Source of the DNA: Aliihoeflea sp. 40Bstr573
GTDB lineage: Bacteria; Pseudomonadota; Alphaproteobacteria; Rhizobiales; Rhizobiaceae
NCBI RefSeq assembly: GCF_024105655.1
Contig: NZ_JAAAMH010000001.1
Span: 496,001 to 560,000 of the forward strand
Direction: 5' to 3'
Length of the DNA stretch: 64,000 nt
The position numbers and the translations under genes were made by a program. The notes under the pieces were generated by a model. That model did no database searches. It was not told where the DNA came from and saw nothing but the letters and a program-made list of their open reading frames with translations. This document shows positions 1-8,781 of this stretch, one piece after another (positions within the stretch are counted from its first letter, which is position 1; every line of letters starts with the position of its first letter).

Positions 1-903
1 GAAGACGTTGAGCGGCTCGCCGATCTTCGAAACCCGCGCAAGCGCGGCGATGCCTGGATTGCCGAGCCGCCGCGCCGCAGCCAGCCCCTTGACCACGAAG
101 GCCCGGTTGACGCCGATGAGCGGAACCACGTCGCAGACCGTCGCCAGCGCGACAAGATCCAGCATCGACAGGAGATCCGGCAGATCCGTAAGGCCGCGCG
201 CCCGCAGGATGCTTGTCACGCGCACGAGCGTGACGAAGACGACGCCGGCAGCGCACAGATGCCCCTGCCCCGACAGATCGTCTTCCCGGTTCGGATTGAC
301 GACGGCAATGGCGGACGGCAGCGGCCCGCCGACCTGGTGGTGGTCGAGAACGACGACATGCGCGCCCGCCTCGTTCGCGGCATCGACGGAGGGCGCGCTG
401 TTGGTGCCGCAATCGACCGTCACGATCAGCCGCGCCCCCCGCGCGACGAGATCGCGCATGGCATCGGGGTTCGGGCCGTATCCCTCGAAGATGCGATCGG
501 GAATGTAGATTTCGGCCGGAACGCCGAAATGCGCGAGATAGCGCTTCATCAGTGCCGAAGAACAAGCACCGTCGACATCGTAGTCGCCGAAGATTGCGAC
601 GGGTTCTCGGCGCTGGACCGCGTCGGCGATGCGCTCGGCGGCCTTGTCCATGTCCGTCAACGACGAGGGATCGGGAAGGAGGTCGCGGATGGTCGGGTCG
701 AGAAAGCGCGGCGTATCGTCGAGCCCGACGCCGCGCGCGGCAAGCACGCGCGCAACGATGTCGGGCACGCCATGCGACTGGGCGATGGCGAGCGCGATGT
801 TCTCCTGGCGCGGATCGAGCCGGTGTTCCCAGGCCAGTCCCCGCACCGACCGGCGCACGTCGAAGAAGTGCCGCCGCTCCAGGGTCAAGGTTCTGCCCGG
901 CAC
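1..903 (-). CDS. recJ: Single-stranded-DNA-specific exonuclease RecJ, N-terminal part
   Basis: RecJ degrades single-stranded DNA 5' to 3' in recombinational and mismatch repair. Translating the minus strand gives the DHH phosphoesterase signatures: FGDYDVDG (motif I, metal-binding aspartates), VDCGTNS, and the DHH-family motif VVLDHHQVGG, followed by ALATVCDVVPL. The reading frame stays open to base 1, so the C-terminal part (DHHA1 and OB domains) lies outside the window. No ATG fits the N-terminus. The GTG at 903, 4 nt after the hom stop, is the most economical start, and other GTG codons lie in frame upstream inside hom. Its tight spacing behind hom suggests co-transcription. Function is secure, the start is not. 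Confidence 0.9.
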   Translation of the reverse strand, partial: MPGRTLTLERRHFFDVRRSVRGLAWEHRLDPRQENIALAIAQSHGVPDIVARVLAARGVGLDDTPRFLDPTIRDLLPDPSSLTDMDKAAERIADAVQRREPVAIFGDYDVDGACSSALMKRYLAHFGVPAEIYIPDRIFEGYGPNPDAMRDLVARGARLIVTVDCGTNSAPSVDAANEAGAHVVVLDHHQVGGPLPSAIAVVNPNREDDLSGQGHLCAAGVVFVTLVRVTSILRARGLTDLPDLLSMLDLVALATVCDVVPLIGVNRAFVVKGLAAARRLGNPGIAALARVSKIGEPLNVF

Positions 904-907
904 GCCA

Positions 908-2221
908 TCAGCCGGCACGCTCGATGCGGATGACTTGCGGCGTGTCGACGAGGTGGCCATCCTTCGTCACCCCGTCGATCGCCTTGCGCACGGCCGCTTC
1001 CGTCGTCTCATGGGTCACGAGGATGACGGTCTTGCGGTCGCTACCGGTATCGCGGTCGGAGTGCTGGACGATCGATTCCAGCGAAATGTCGTTGTCGGCC
1101 ATGCGGCGCGCCAGCCCAGCAAAGACGCCGGTACGGTCGTAGACGGTCAGTCGGATGAAATAGCCGCCGGCATGAGCGCGCATCTTCGCCTTCTTGCAAG
1201 GGGCCAGCTCCTTGGCCGGGCGGCCGAAGACCGGGCCGTGCTGGAAGCCGGGGCGGCTCTTGGCGATATCGGCGATGTCGCCAATGACGGCGGAGGCGGT
1301 GGCATTGCCGCCGGCGCCTGGGCCGGACAGGAGCAGTTCGCCAAGGATATCGGTCTCGATTGCCACGGCGTTGGTAACGCCATGGACCTGCGCGATCACA
1401 GATGCGGTCGGGACCATCGTCGGATGAACGCGCTGCTCGATCCCGGTTTCGGTCTTCTGCGCGACGCCGAGAAGCTTGATTCGGTAGCCAAGCTCCGACG
1501 CGGCGCGGATGTCGGCCTGCGTGATATTCGAGATGCCTTCCATGTAGATGTCGTCGGCGGCGATCTTCGTGCCGAAGGCAAGACTGGTAAGGATCGCGAG
1601 CTTGTGGGCGGTGTCGTTGCCCTCGATGTCGAAGGTCGGGTCGGCTTCGGCATAGCCCAGGCGCTGGGCGTCCGCGAGGCAGTCCTCGAACGATATGCCT
1701 TCGGCTTCCATGCGCGTGAGGATATAGTTGCAGGTGCCGTTCAAAATGCCGAAGACGCGCAGCACCGTATTGCCGGCAAGCGATTCGCGCATCGTCTTGA
1801 TGACCGGAATCCCGCCGGCGACTGCCGCCTCATAGTTCAGGAGGACGCCGCGCTTTTCGGCTGCGTCAGCGAGAGCGAGGCCGTGCTTGGCGAGGAGCGC
1901 CTTGTTCGCGGTGACGACGTGATGGCCGGCATCGAGCGCGGCCTTGACGGCTTCGCGGGCCGGTCCTTCATTGCCGCCGATCAGTTCGACGAAAACGTCG
2001 ATGTCCTTCGATTTGGCGAGCGCGACCGGATCGTCGAACCACTCCATGCCGTCGAGCGAAATCCCGCGGTCCCGAGACCTGTCGCGCGCGGCGACGGCGA
2101 CGATCGAGATCGGCCGGCCACACTGGCGGGTGAGTTCAGCCGCCCTCTCGGTGACCAGCCGGACGACCGAAGCGCCGACAGTGCCTAATCCGGCGATACC
2201 CACGCGCAATGCTTCGCTCAT
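908..2221 (-). CDS. hom: Homoserine dehydrogenase
   Basis: Reduces aspartate semialdehyde to homoserine with NAD(P)H, the branch to threonine, methionine and isoleucine. The 437-residue protein has an N-terminal Rossmann fold with GLGTVG at about residues 11-16, the conserved NGTCNYILT and EGNDTAHKL segments of the catalytic domain, and a C-terminal ACT domain beginning near GYFIRLTVYDRTGVFAG, which in this family binds threonine for feedback inhibition. The start at 2221 (MSEALRVG) puts the nucleotide-binding motif at the usual place; an earlier ATG would add 59 poorly conserved residues. It follows alaC by 40 nt on the same strand, so the two probably share a transcript that continues into recJ. 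Confidence 0.96.
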   Translation of the reverse strand: MSEALRVGIAGLGTVGASVVRLVTERAAELTRQCGRPISIVAVAARDRSRDRGISLDGMEWFDDPVALAKSKDIDVFVELIGGNEGPAREAVKAALDAGHHVVTANKALLAKHGLALADAAEKRGVLLNYEAAVAGGIPVIKTMRESLAGNTVLRVFGILNGTCNYILTRMEAEGISFEDCLADAQRLGYAEADPTFDIEGNDTAHKLAILTSLAFGTKIAADDIYMEGISNITQADIRAASELGYRIKLLGVAQKTETGIEQRVHPTMVPTASVIAQVHGVTNAVAIETDILGELLLSGPGAGGNATASAVIGDIADIAKSRPGFQHGPVFGRPAKELAPCKKAKMRAHAGGYFIRLTVYDRTGVFAGLARRMADNDISLESIVQHSDRDTGSDRKTVILVTHETTEAAVRKAIDGVTKDGHLVDTPQVIRIERAG

Positions 2222-2261
2222 GCCCCCGACCGTCCTTTCAGTATTCTGCTTTGTGTCTTGC

Positions 2262-3479
2262 TCAGCGCCGCGCGCCGATCTGCACCACATTGTCGGGTGC
2301 CGGGGCCGAAGACCCCATGAACTTCTTGATCGAGCGTGCCGCCTGGCGGATGCGATGCTCGTTCTCGACCAGCGCGAGGCGCACATAATCGTCGCCATGT
2401 TCGCCGAAGCCTATGCCCGGCGCCACGGCGACGTCGGCCTTCTCGACGAGGAGCTTGGAAAACTCCAGCGAGCCGAGATGCTTGTACGCATCGGGGATCG
2501 GCGCCCAGGCGAACATGGTCGCAGCAGGCGCCGGGATCGTCCACCCGGCACGGCCGAACGCATCGACCATGACATCGCGGCGGCGGTGATAGACCCTGCG
2601 GACCTCGTCCACTTCGGCGCCGTCACCGTTGAGTGCAGCCGTCGCGGCAACCTGGATCGGTGTGAAGGCGCCGTAGTCCAGATAGGATTTGACGCGGGTC
2701 AGCGCCGAAATCAGGCGCTCGTTGCCGACCGCGAACCCCATGCGCCAGCCCGGCATGGAAAAGGTCTTGGACATCGAGGTGAATTCGACGGCAATGTCCA
2801 TCGCGCCCGGCACCTGCAGGATCGAGGGCGGCGGTGCGCCGTCGAAATAGATCTCGGCATAGGCGAGATCGGAGAGAATGATGAGGTCGTTCTTGCGCGC
2901 GAAGGCGACGACCTCCTTGTAGAAGTCCAGCGAGGCGACATGCGCCGTCGGATTCGATGGGTAGTTCATGATCAGCGCGAGCGGCTTCGGAATCGAGTGC
3001 TTGATCGCGCGTTCGAGCGCCGGAATGAAACCGTTGTCCGGCTCGACCTGCATCGAGCGGATGACGCCACCCGACATGATGAAGCCGAAGGCATGGATCG
3101 GATAGGTCGGATTCGGGCACAGGATCACGTCGCCCGGAGCGGTGATCGCCTGCGCCATGTTGGCGAAGCCTTCCTTCGAACCGAGGGTGGCGACGATCTG
3201 CGTGTCGGCATTGAGCTTCACGCCGAAGCGGCGGGCATAGTAGTTCGCCTGCGCGCGGCGCAGGCCCGGAATGCCGCGTGAGGACGAATAGCGATGCGTG
3301 CGCGGATCGCGCACCACGTCGACGAGCTTGTCGACGATCGCCTTCGGTGTCGGCAGGTCGGGATTGCCCATCCCCAGGTCGATGATGTCGGCGCCCTTGG
3401 CTCGCGCGGTCGCCTTGAGGCGATTGACCTGTTCGAAGACGTAGGGCGGAAGACGGCGGACCTTGTGAAACTCTTCCAT
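2262..3479 (-). CDS. alaC: PLP-dependent aminotransferase, AlaC type
   Basis: Class I/II aminotransferase of 405 residues. It matches the AlaC (alanine-pyruvate) family from end to end, including LPPYVF near the N-terminus, IDLGMGNPD at 33-41, YPSNPTA around 173-179, and SMSKTFSMPGWRMGF with the PLP-binding lysine at about residue 238. Rhizobial relatives are often labelled LL-diaminopimelate aminotransferase, so the in vivo substrate (alanine, aspartate or diaminopimelate) is not settled from sequence. It sits immediately upstream of hom, which fits an amino-acid biosynthetic unit, and near phaC, a common rhizobial arrangement. Confidence 0.88.
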   Translation of the reverse strand: MEEFHKVRRLPPYVFEQVNRLKATARAKGADIIDLGMGNPDLPTPKAIVDKLVDVVRDPRTHRYSSSRGIPGLRRAQANYYARRFGVKLNADTQIVATLGSKEGFANMAQAITAPGDVILCPNPTYPIHAFGFIMSGGVIRSMQVEPDNGFIPALERAIKHSIPKPLALIMNYPSNPTAHVASLDFYKEVVAFARKNDLIILSDLAYAEIYFDGAPPPSILQVPGAMDIAVEFTSMSKTFSMPGWRMGFAVGNERLISALTRVKSYLDYGAFTPIQVAATAALNGDGAEVDEVRRVYHRRRDVMVDAFGRAGWTIPAPAATMFAWAPIPDAYKHLGSLEFSKLLVEKADVAVAPGIGFGEHGDDYVRLALVENEHRIRQAARSIKKFMGSSAPAPDNVVQIGARR

Positions 3480-3559
3480 GGGGCAAACCCGGCGCGGCTA
3501 GAGGGAATGGAGGCGGCTATACACAGTTTCAAGGCGACGGTCGAGACGGACGACTGCCC

Positions 3560-3907
3560 TCAGTTGCCTTCGATGCGGCTGATCGCGCCCTGCGCATGGG
3601 AGCCGCCAATCTGGCGCAACTGTGCGGCCGAAGACGCCGGCGGCGTTGCCGCAGCAGGGGCGAGCCCGTCTCGGCGGGCGCGCAGTTCCTCTGCGGTCGC
3701 GACGCGCTCTTCAGGCGTGATCTGCGCCGAGGCCGGCTGCAGCGGCACGTTGAGATTGGGATAGGTGCCCGAACCGACCGATGCGGTCGATGCCGAAACG
3801 CCCTGGTCCACCTGCGGCGCGGCACATGCCGTCAGAGCAAGCGCGAGGGTGGCGAGCGCCGGCATCATGATCGACAAGGGCGCAATTCGACTTACCGGCA
3901 TCTTCAT
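3560..3907 (-). CDS. Small putative lipoprotein, function unknown
   Basis: A 115-residue protein with a signal peptide: positively charged start (MKMPVSRIAP), hydrophobic stretch ALATLALALTAC and a lipobox LTAC with Cys at about residue 28, predicting lipidation and attachment to a membrane. The mature part is short, rich in Ala/Pro/Ser, and shows no domain I recognise; a TPEERVATAEELRARRDGL segment looks helical. It lies between alaC and phaC, divergent from phaC across about 90 nt. Small secreted lipoproteins of this kind are common in Rhizobiales. I infer no specific role. Confidence 0.7.
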   Translation of the reverse strand: MKMPVSRIAPLSIMMPALATLALALTACAAPQVDQGVSASTASVGSGTYPNLNVPLQPASAQITPEERVATAEELRARRDGLAPAAATPPASSAAQLRQIGGSHAQGAISRIEGN

Positions 3908-3933
3908 TTCTTCCCGAATCCACAGTCACAGTG

Positions 3934-3963
3934 TTGGACCGTTTCCATCCCGCCATGCTAGTC
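3934..3963 (+). promoter_or_regulatory. Candidate sigma-70-type promoter of phaC
   Basis: TTGGAC at 3934-3939 and CTAGTC at 3958-3963 are separated by 18 nt, and the predicted start of transcription lies about 30 nt before the phaC ATG. Match to the alphaproteobacterial consensus is moderate. Confidence 0.35.
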
Positions 3964-4000
3964 TGTAAAGAAAATGCCGCCGGGAGGAAGCACAAAAATC

Positions 4001-5824
4001 ATGGCCGGCCCAAAGACATCGCAAGACGCGCCCAAGACGCAAGCCGCGGGCATCGAAGACTACCTCGTCAAGAACCCCGAGGAATTCGCGGCCAACGTCT
4101 CGCACATGATGGAAGAAGCGGGAAAGGTGGCGGCCGCCTGGTCGGGCCCACGCGAGGCCGGCGAAGTGCGCGACACGGTCGCCGAGCCGATGGCCGACAT
4201 GGTCAAGACCTTCTCCAGGCTCACCGAATACTGGCTGTCAGACCCCTCGCGGGCGCTGGAGGCGCAGACGCGACTCTACTCGGGCTACATGGAAGCCTGG
4301 ACGCGTTCGATGGCGAAGCTTGCCGATCCGGACGCGCCGCTGCCCGCCGAAGCCCCTGACAAGCGCTTTCAGGACCCCGACTGGGGCCGCAACGCCTTTT
4401 TCGATTTTCTCAAGCAGACCTATCTCGTCACCTCGCGCTGGGCGAACGACCTGGTCGAGCATGCCGATGGGCTGGACGAACACACGCGCCACAAGGCGCA
4501 GTTCTACGTCAAGCAGATCAGCCATGCGATCTCTCCGTCGAACTTCATCCTGACCAACCCCGAGCTCTTCCGCGAGACTGTGTCGAGCAATGGTGCCAAC
4601 CTCGTTCGCGGCCTGAAAATGCTGGCGGAAGACATACAAGCCGGCAAGGGCGACCTGAAGCTGCGCCAGTCCGACGCGTCGCGCTTCGAGATCGGCAAGA
4701 ACATCGCAACGACGCCGGGCAAGGTGGTCGCACGGACCGAAGTCGCCGAGATCATTCAGTATGAGCCGACGACGAAGGAGGTGCTCAAGCGCCCTCTCCT
4801 CATCTGCCCTCCCTGGATCAACAAGTTCTATATTCTCGACCTGAACCCGGAAAAGTCCTTCATCCGATGGGCGGTGGAGAAGGGACATACCGTCTTCGTG
4901 ATCTCCTGGGTCAATCCGGACGAGCGCCACGCGCGTGCCGGCTGGGAGGAATACATTCGCGACGGCATAAAGTTCGGCCTCGACACGGTCGAAAAAGCGA
5001 CCGGCGAAAAGCAGGTCAACGCGATCGGTTATTGCGTCGGCGGCACGCTTCTGGCTGCCGCACTGGCGCTCTTTGCCAAGGAAGGCGAAAAGCGCATCGC
5101 GACGACCACCTTCTTTACCACACAGGTCGACTTCGCCCATGCCGGCGATCTCAAGGTGTTCGTGGACGAAGAGCAAATCTCGGCGCTGGAGCGCGCCATG
5201 GAAACGCGCGGCTATCTCGACGGCACCAAGATGGCGACCGCCTTCAACATGCTGCGCGCCGGCGACCTGATCTGGCCCTACGTCATCAACAACTACATGC
5301 GCGGCAAGGCGCCGATGCCGTTCGACCTTCTCTACTGGAATTCCGATTCCACGCGCATGAGCGCCGCCAACCACTCCTACTATCTGCGCAACTGCTATCT
5401 TGAGAACAATCTGGCGAGGGGCAAGATGAAGCTTGCCGGCAAGACGCTCTCGCTCAAGAACGTGAAGATACCGATCTACAATCTGGCGACCAAAGAGGAC
5501 CACATCGCGCCGGCCAAGTCTGTCTTCGTGGGCAGTGGCTTGTTCGGCGGGCCGGTCGATTACGTGCTGGCTGGCTCGGGCCACATTGCCGGTGTCGTCA
5601 ATCCTCCGGCGGCCGGCAAGTACCAGTTCTGGACAGGCGGCGCGCCGAAGGGCACGCTCGAGGACTGGATCGGCAAGGCGAACGAGACCTCCGGCTCCTG
5701 GTGGCCGCATTGGGATACGTGGATTCGAACGCAGGACAGCAAGACGGCAAAGGCCCGAAAGATCGGCAAGAATACCGAGGTTCTAGGTGACGCACCTGGG
5801 GATTACGTCAGGGTGAGGGTGTAG
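4001..5824 (+). CDS. phaC: Class I poly(3-hydroxyalkanoate) synthase PhaC
   Basis: Polymerises (R)-3-hydroxyacyl-CoA into polyhydroxyalkanoate granules in the cytoplasm. The protein is 607 residues, normal for class I synthases. It has an N-terminal PhaC domain (SDPSRALEAQTRLYSGY region) and an alpha/beta hydrolase catalytic domain. The lipase-like box is GYCVGG with nucleophile Cys at about residue 345; Asp at about 500 (TKEDHIAP) and His at about 528 (GSGHIAG) complete the triad. LLICPPWINKFYILDLNP and VISWVNPDE are family signatures. The ATG at 4001 is preferred over one at 3974 because GGAGGAA lies 11 nt before it. No phaP or phaR is adjacent in the window. Confidence 0.96.
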   Translation: MAGPKTSQDAPKTQAAGIEDYLVKNPEEFAANVSHMMEEAGKVAAAWSGPREAGEVRDTVAEPMADMVKTFSRLTEYWLSDPSRALEAQTRLYSGYMEAWTRSMAKLADPDAPLPAEAPDKRFQDPDWGRNAFFDFLKQTYLVTSRWANDLVEHADGLDEHTRHKAQFYVKQISHAISPSNFILTNPELFRETVSSNGANLVRGLKMLAEDIQAGKGDLKLRQSDASRFEIGKNIATTPGKVVARTEVAEIIQYEPTTKEVLKRPLLICPPWINKFYILDLNPEKSFIRWAVEKGHTVFVISWVNPDERHARAGWEEYIRDGIKFGLDTVEKATGEKQVNAIGYCVGGTLLAAALALFAKEGEKRIATTTFFTTQVDFAHAGDLKVFVDEEQISALERAMETRGYLDGTKMATAFNMLRAGDLIWPYVINNYMRGKAPMPFDLLYWNSDSTRMSAANHSYYLRNCYLENNLARGKMKLAGKTLSLKNVKIPIYNLATKEDHIAPAKSVFVGSGLFGGPVDYVLAGSGHIAGVVNPPAAGKYQFWTGGAPKGTLEDWIGKANETSGSWWPHWDTWIRTQDSKTAKARKIGKNTEVLGDAPGDYVRVRV

Positions 5825-6042
5825 ACAGAATCTGCGAATTCCCTAATACTCTGCGACGATCAGCGCACCGGGCAAGTTGTGAATCATGCGATTCGCCAGC
5901 TTGACACGACGTCGCCGGGGTACGGGTCAGGTGTTGTGCTCGACAGTCAATTCCGATAGGTCTCGGCTTGGCTGGATGCTTCGCAATCATGCTTTGCGAC
6001 GCTGCTTCCAGCCCCGAACGAGACGCATCAAGGGGACGCGCA

Positions 6043-7293
6043 TTGTCTGGAGAAGGTTCGCGCCGCAATAGCGCCGTTCATCGTGCTGTGCTCGCAGCCC
6101 TGACCGCGACCTTTCTGGCTTCCTGCTCAGCGACGTCTGATACCGACATGACGATGTTCGGATTCAATCCGCAGCATGGCGCGACCGGCGTTGCGATGCC
6201 GCAAGCGGTGCAGCCCCCGAATGAGACCACGGCCGCTGTTGCTGACGGCGAAGCCGTCGCTGCCGAAGGCGCTACGCCTGACGCGCCCAGTTACGTTTTC
6301 GACGAGACCGATCCTAGCCTTCCCGAGCAGGTCGCATCCGTTCCGACTATGACCAGCCGCGAGACCGCGACGAGCGCCGAACCGGCCGCCCCCGCGGTGG
6401 AGGGCGCAGCCCAGGTCGCCGACACCAGGCAAGCCGCCGCCCCTGCGGAGGCCGGCACTCAGGAGACGGCCACCGCGGAAGAGACTGCGACACCGGCAGA
6501 GCCGCAGGCCGCCGCCCAACAGGCCTCAGCCGAAGCGCCCGAGCCGCCGAAACGTGGTTTTCTCTCGGCCTTTTTCTCGCAGCAGCCCGCGCGCGCAGCG
6601 CCTTCGCCGATCGTGCCGCAACAGGCTCCGGCTGCGCAGGCTGCATCTGCCGAGCAGGCGGCCACTGCGTCCCATTCGGAGACTGTAGCCGGAACGGCGA
6701 AGCCCATCGTCGACCTCCAGGCAAATCGTGCTCCCATGTCGGCCTCTGCGGCACAGACGCGACCGGTCATGATCAGCACCGCCTCGATCAGCGACAATGC
6801 GCTGCCCGGCGTGCGGGACAATGCGAACCTGTTCGAAATCAGTCGCCGCAATGGCGTCGACGAAGACGTCAGCGACATCGATCTGAACGAGGATGGCGGC
6901 CTTTATCAGGTGGCCTATGCGCCCGGCCTTGCCCGCCTCGCGCCGAACGGTCTCCTGAAACAGCATGACGATGTCGACGTTTCCTGCCTGCGGCCCTCGC
7001 TGGTGCGCGTCCTGAAATCCATCGAAAGCCGATTTGGCCAGAAGGTCGTCATCACCTCCGGCTTCCGCAGCGCAGAGCGCAATCGGCGCGCGCGCGGCGC
7101 ACGCAATTCGCTGCACATGGCCTGCGCGGCCGCCGACATCCAGGTCGCAGGCGTCAGCAAATGGACACTGGCCGAATATGTGCGTTCCATGCCCGGTCGC
7201 GGCGGGGTCGGCACCTATTGCCACACCGAGTCCGTACACGTCGATGTCGGCCCGGAGCGGGACTGGAACTGGCGCTGCCGTCGCCGGAACTGA
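6043..7293 (+). CDS. Lipoprotein with C-terminal M15-type (YcbK-like) peptidase domain
   Basis: The C-terminal 110 residues look like a zinc D-Ala-D-Ala carboxypeptidase of the M15A/YcbK group: KVVITSGFRSAERNR, then SLHMACAAADIQVAG and CHTESVHVDVG, giving the expected His, Asp and His ligands. Such enzymes trim cell-wall peptides in the periplasm. The N-terminus has a signal sequence ending LASC, so the protein is probably a lipoprotein. Between them is a long low-complexity stretch rich in Ala, Glu, Thr and Pro. I chose the TTG at 6043 because AAGGGG lies 7 nt before it and it places the signal peptide correctly; an ATG at 5968 would add 25 residues in front of the signal. The domain call is fairly firm, the substrate is inferred. 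Confidence 0.75.
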   Translation: MSGEGSRRNSAVHRAVLAALTATFLASCSATSDTDMTMFGFNPQHGATGVAMPQAVQPPNETTAAVADGEAVAAEGATPDAPSYVFDETDPSLPEQVASVPTMTSRETATSAEPAAPAVEGAAQVADTRQAAAPAEAGTQETATAEETATPAEPQAAAQQASAEAPEPPKRGFLSAFFSQQPARAAPSPIVPQQAPAAQAASAEQAATASHSETVAGTAKPIVDLQANRAPMSASAAQTRPVMISTASISDNALPGVRDNANLFEISRRNGVDEDVSDIDLNEDGGLYQVAYAPGLARLAPNGLLKQHDDVDVSCLRPSLVRVLKSIESRFGQKVVITSGFRSAERNRRARGARNSLHMACAAADIQVAGVSKWTLAEYVRSMPGRGGVGTYCHTESVHVDVGPERDWNWRCRRRN

Positions 7294-7362
7294 CCCCAGC
7301 CGCGACGACGTTGCGTAACGCCTGTTTCAGCGGAAAAAGTTGGAAAATTGAGCCCGGCCGGG

Positions 7363-7390
7363 TTGTGCGTTTCGGCGAAGCTGACTATAA
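7363..7390 (+). promoter_or_regulatory. Candidate promoter of tRNA-Glu
   Basis: TTGTGC at 7363-7368 and CTATAA at 7385-7390, 16 nt apart, with the predicted start a few bases before the tRNA. Confidence 0.45.
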
Positions 7391-7405
7391 ACCGCCTCGT
7401 TGTAC

Positions 7406-7480
7406 GCGCCCATCGTCTAGCGGTTAGGACGGCGCCCTTTCACGGCGCAAACAGGGGTTCGATTCCCCTTGGGCGTACCA
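7406..7480 (+). tRNA. tRNA-Glu (anticodon TTC)
   Basis: Cloverleaf can be drawn in full: acceptor gcgccca pairs with tgggcgt (one G-U), anticodon stem gcgcc/ggcgc around loop ctttcac gives anticodon TTC, and the T-loop ggttcgattcc is canonical. CCA is encoded. The convergent oxidoreductase gene ends only 11 nt downstream. Confidence 0.97.
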
Positions 7481-7491
7481 CACCCCTCTCC

Positions 7492-8628
7492 TCACTTGTG
7501 AAGCATCGGACGCCCGGGCAGCATCGATTCCAGATCGACGCCCTGATCCATAATCGCGCGTTCAGGCGCGGTGCCGAGGAGTTGCGCGGCGGCGAGCCGG
7601 GCGAGCGCCGGGGCAGTCTGGATGCCATAGCCGCCCTGCCCTGCCAGCCAGAAGAAGCTGCGTCTGGCATCGCCCCAGCCGACGACCGGGTTCTTGTCGG
7701 CTGCGAACGTGCGGAGGCCGGCCCATTTGTTCTCGATCCGGCGCACCTCGATCTCGAAAGCCGTCTCCACCCGATCAACCGCGATGGCGACATCGTATTC
7801 GTCAGGCTGCGCATCGCACGGCTCCGAAGGCGTTTCGTCGGCCGGGGAGATCAGCAGGCGCCCGGCGTCGGGCTTGGCGTAGAATTCCTCGTCGATGTCG
7901 ATGACCATGGGCCAGTGATGCGCCGTCGTACCCTCCGGCAGCGCGATGATCGCCGCTGTTCGCCTTTTCGGCACAAGGCCGACCGGAGCGATGCCCGCCA
8001 TCTCGGCGACCACGTCGGCCCATGCACCGGCTGCATTGACGATCGTGGCAGCCTGAAAGCGCTCCGATCCCGCTTCGATGGTCCAGCCGCCGCTGCCGTG
8101 TCGGATAGCGTCAATGCCCGCATTGGCGACAAAGGTGCCGCCCCGCGCGCGGAACTGGCGAAGATAGCCTTGATGAAGCGCATGGACGTCAATATCCTGC
8201 GCGAAATGTTCGAATATGGCCGCAGCGACATGCCCGGTTCGCAGCAGCGGAACGAGTGCGCGCGCCGCGGTCCCGTCGAGCCTTTCGACGCCTGCCGCGC
8301 CGACAAGCTCGCGCTGCAGCGCGTCGAGGCTTTCCATCTGGTCATCGCGCGCGATCATCAACGCGCCGCGCGGTGTCAGCAGCGGGCGGTCGAAACCCGG
8401 CGGCGGATTGTTGTAGAAGGGCTCTGACGCACGCGACAGCGCCCGGATGACGCTCGGGCCATAGGTGGTGGAAAACAGCGCAGCGGAGCGACCCGTCGTA
8501 TGATAGCCAGGCTGGCTTTCGCGCTCGACGAGAAGGACGCGAGCCTTGTCGGCCAATTCCGCCGCCACGGACGCGCCGGCGATCCCCGCCCCAATGACGC
8601 AGATGTCGAAGTCGGGGTGTTCAGCCAT
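7492..8628 (-). CDS. FAD-dependent oxidoreductase (DAO family)
   Basis: A 378-residue flavoprotein of the D-amino-acid oxidase/glycine oxidase superfamily. CVIGAGIAGASVA at residues 10-22 carries the GxGxxG dinucleotide-binding motif (G13, G15, G18), followed by LLVERE, the acidic end of the second beta strand. TTGRSAALFS is the conserved loop near the flavin, TIVNAAGAWAD the mid-protein motif, and the C-terminal GLRTFAADKNPVVGW and WLAGQGGYGIQTAPA match the second FAD-contact region. Substrate is probably a secondary or D-amino acid, but the sequence does not specify it. Start at 8628 is supported by AAGGAG 7 nt upstream. It is divergent from map. Confidence 0.85.
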   Translation of the reverse strand: MAEHPDFDICVIGAGIAGASVAAELADKARVLLVERESQPGYHTTGRSAALFSTTYGPSVIRALSRASEPFYNNPPPGFDRPLLTPRGALMIARDDQMESLDALQRELVGAAGVERLDGTAARALVPLLRTGHVAAAIFEHFAQDIDVHALHQGYLRQFRARGGTFVANAGIDAIRHGSGGWTIEAGSERFQAATIVNAAGAWADVVAEMAGIAPVGLVPKRRTAAIIALPEGTTAHHWPMVIDIDEEFYAKPDAGRLLISPADETPSEPCDAQPDEYDVAIAVDRVETAFEIEVRRIENKWAGLRTFAADKNPVVGWGDARRSFFWLAGQGGYGIQTAPALARLAAAQLLGTAPERAIMDQGVDLESMLPGRPMLHK

Positions 8629-8781
8629 GGCATGCTCCTTTTTGTTCGGCATAGCTGCGTCGGCCTGCAACGCTAGCGCCAGACGAGCGAAGTTGAGGCG
8701 CCAAGGGGTTGAATGCCGCCCCGCTTGATGCCAAGTCTGTCCTCATTCGAAATTCGACGACAAGCCTTCGGGAAAACGGCA

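Noticed and set aside
4238-5710. Minus-strand frame of 490 codons opposite phaC
   Set aside because: phaC on the plus strand has all catalytic residues; the opposite frame is composition noise.
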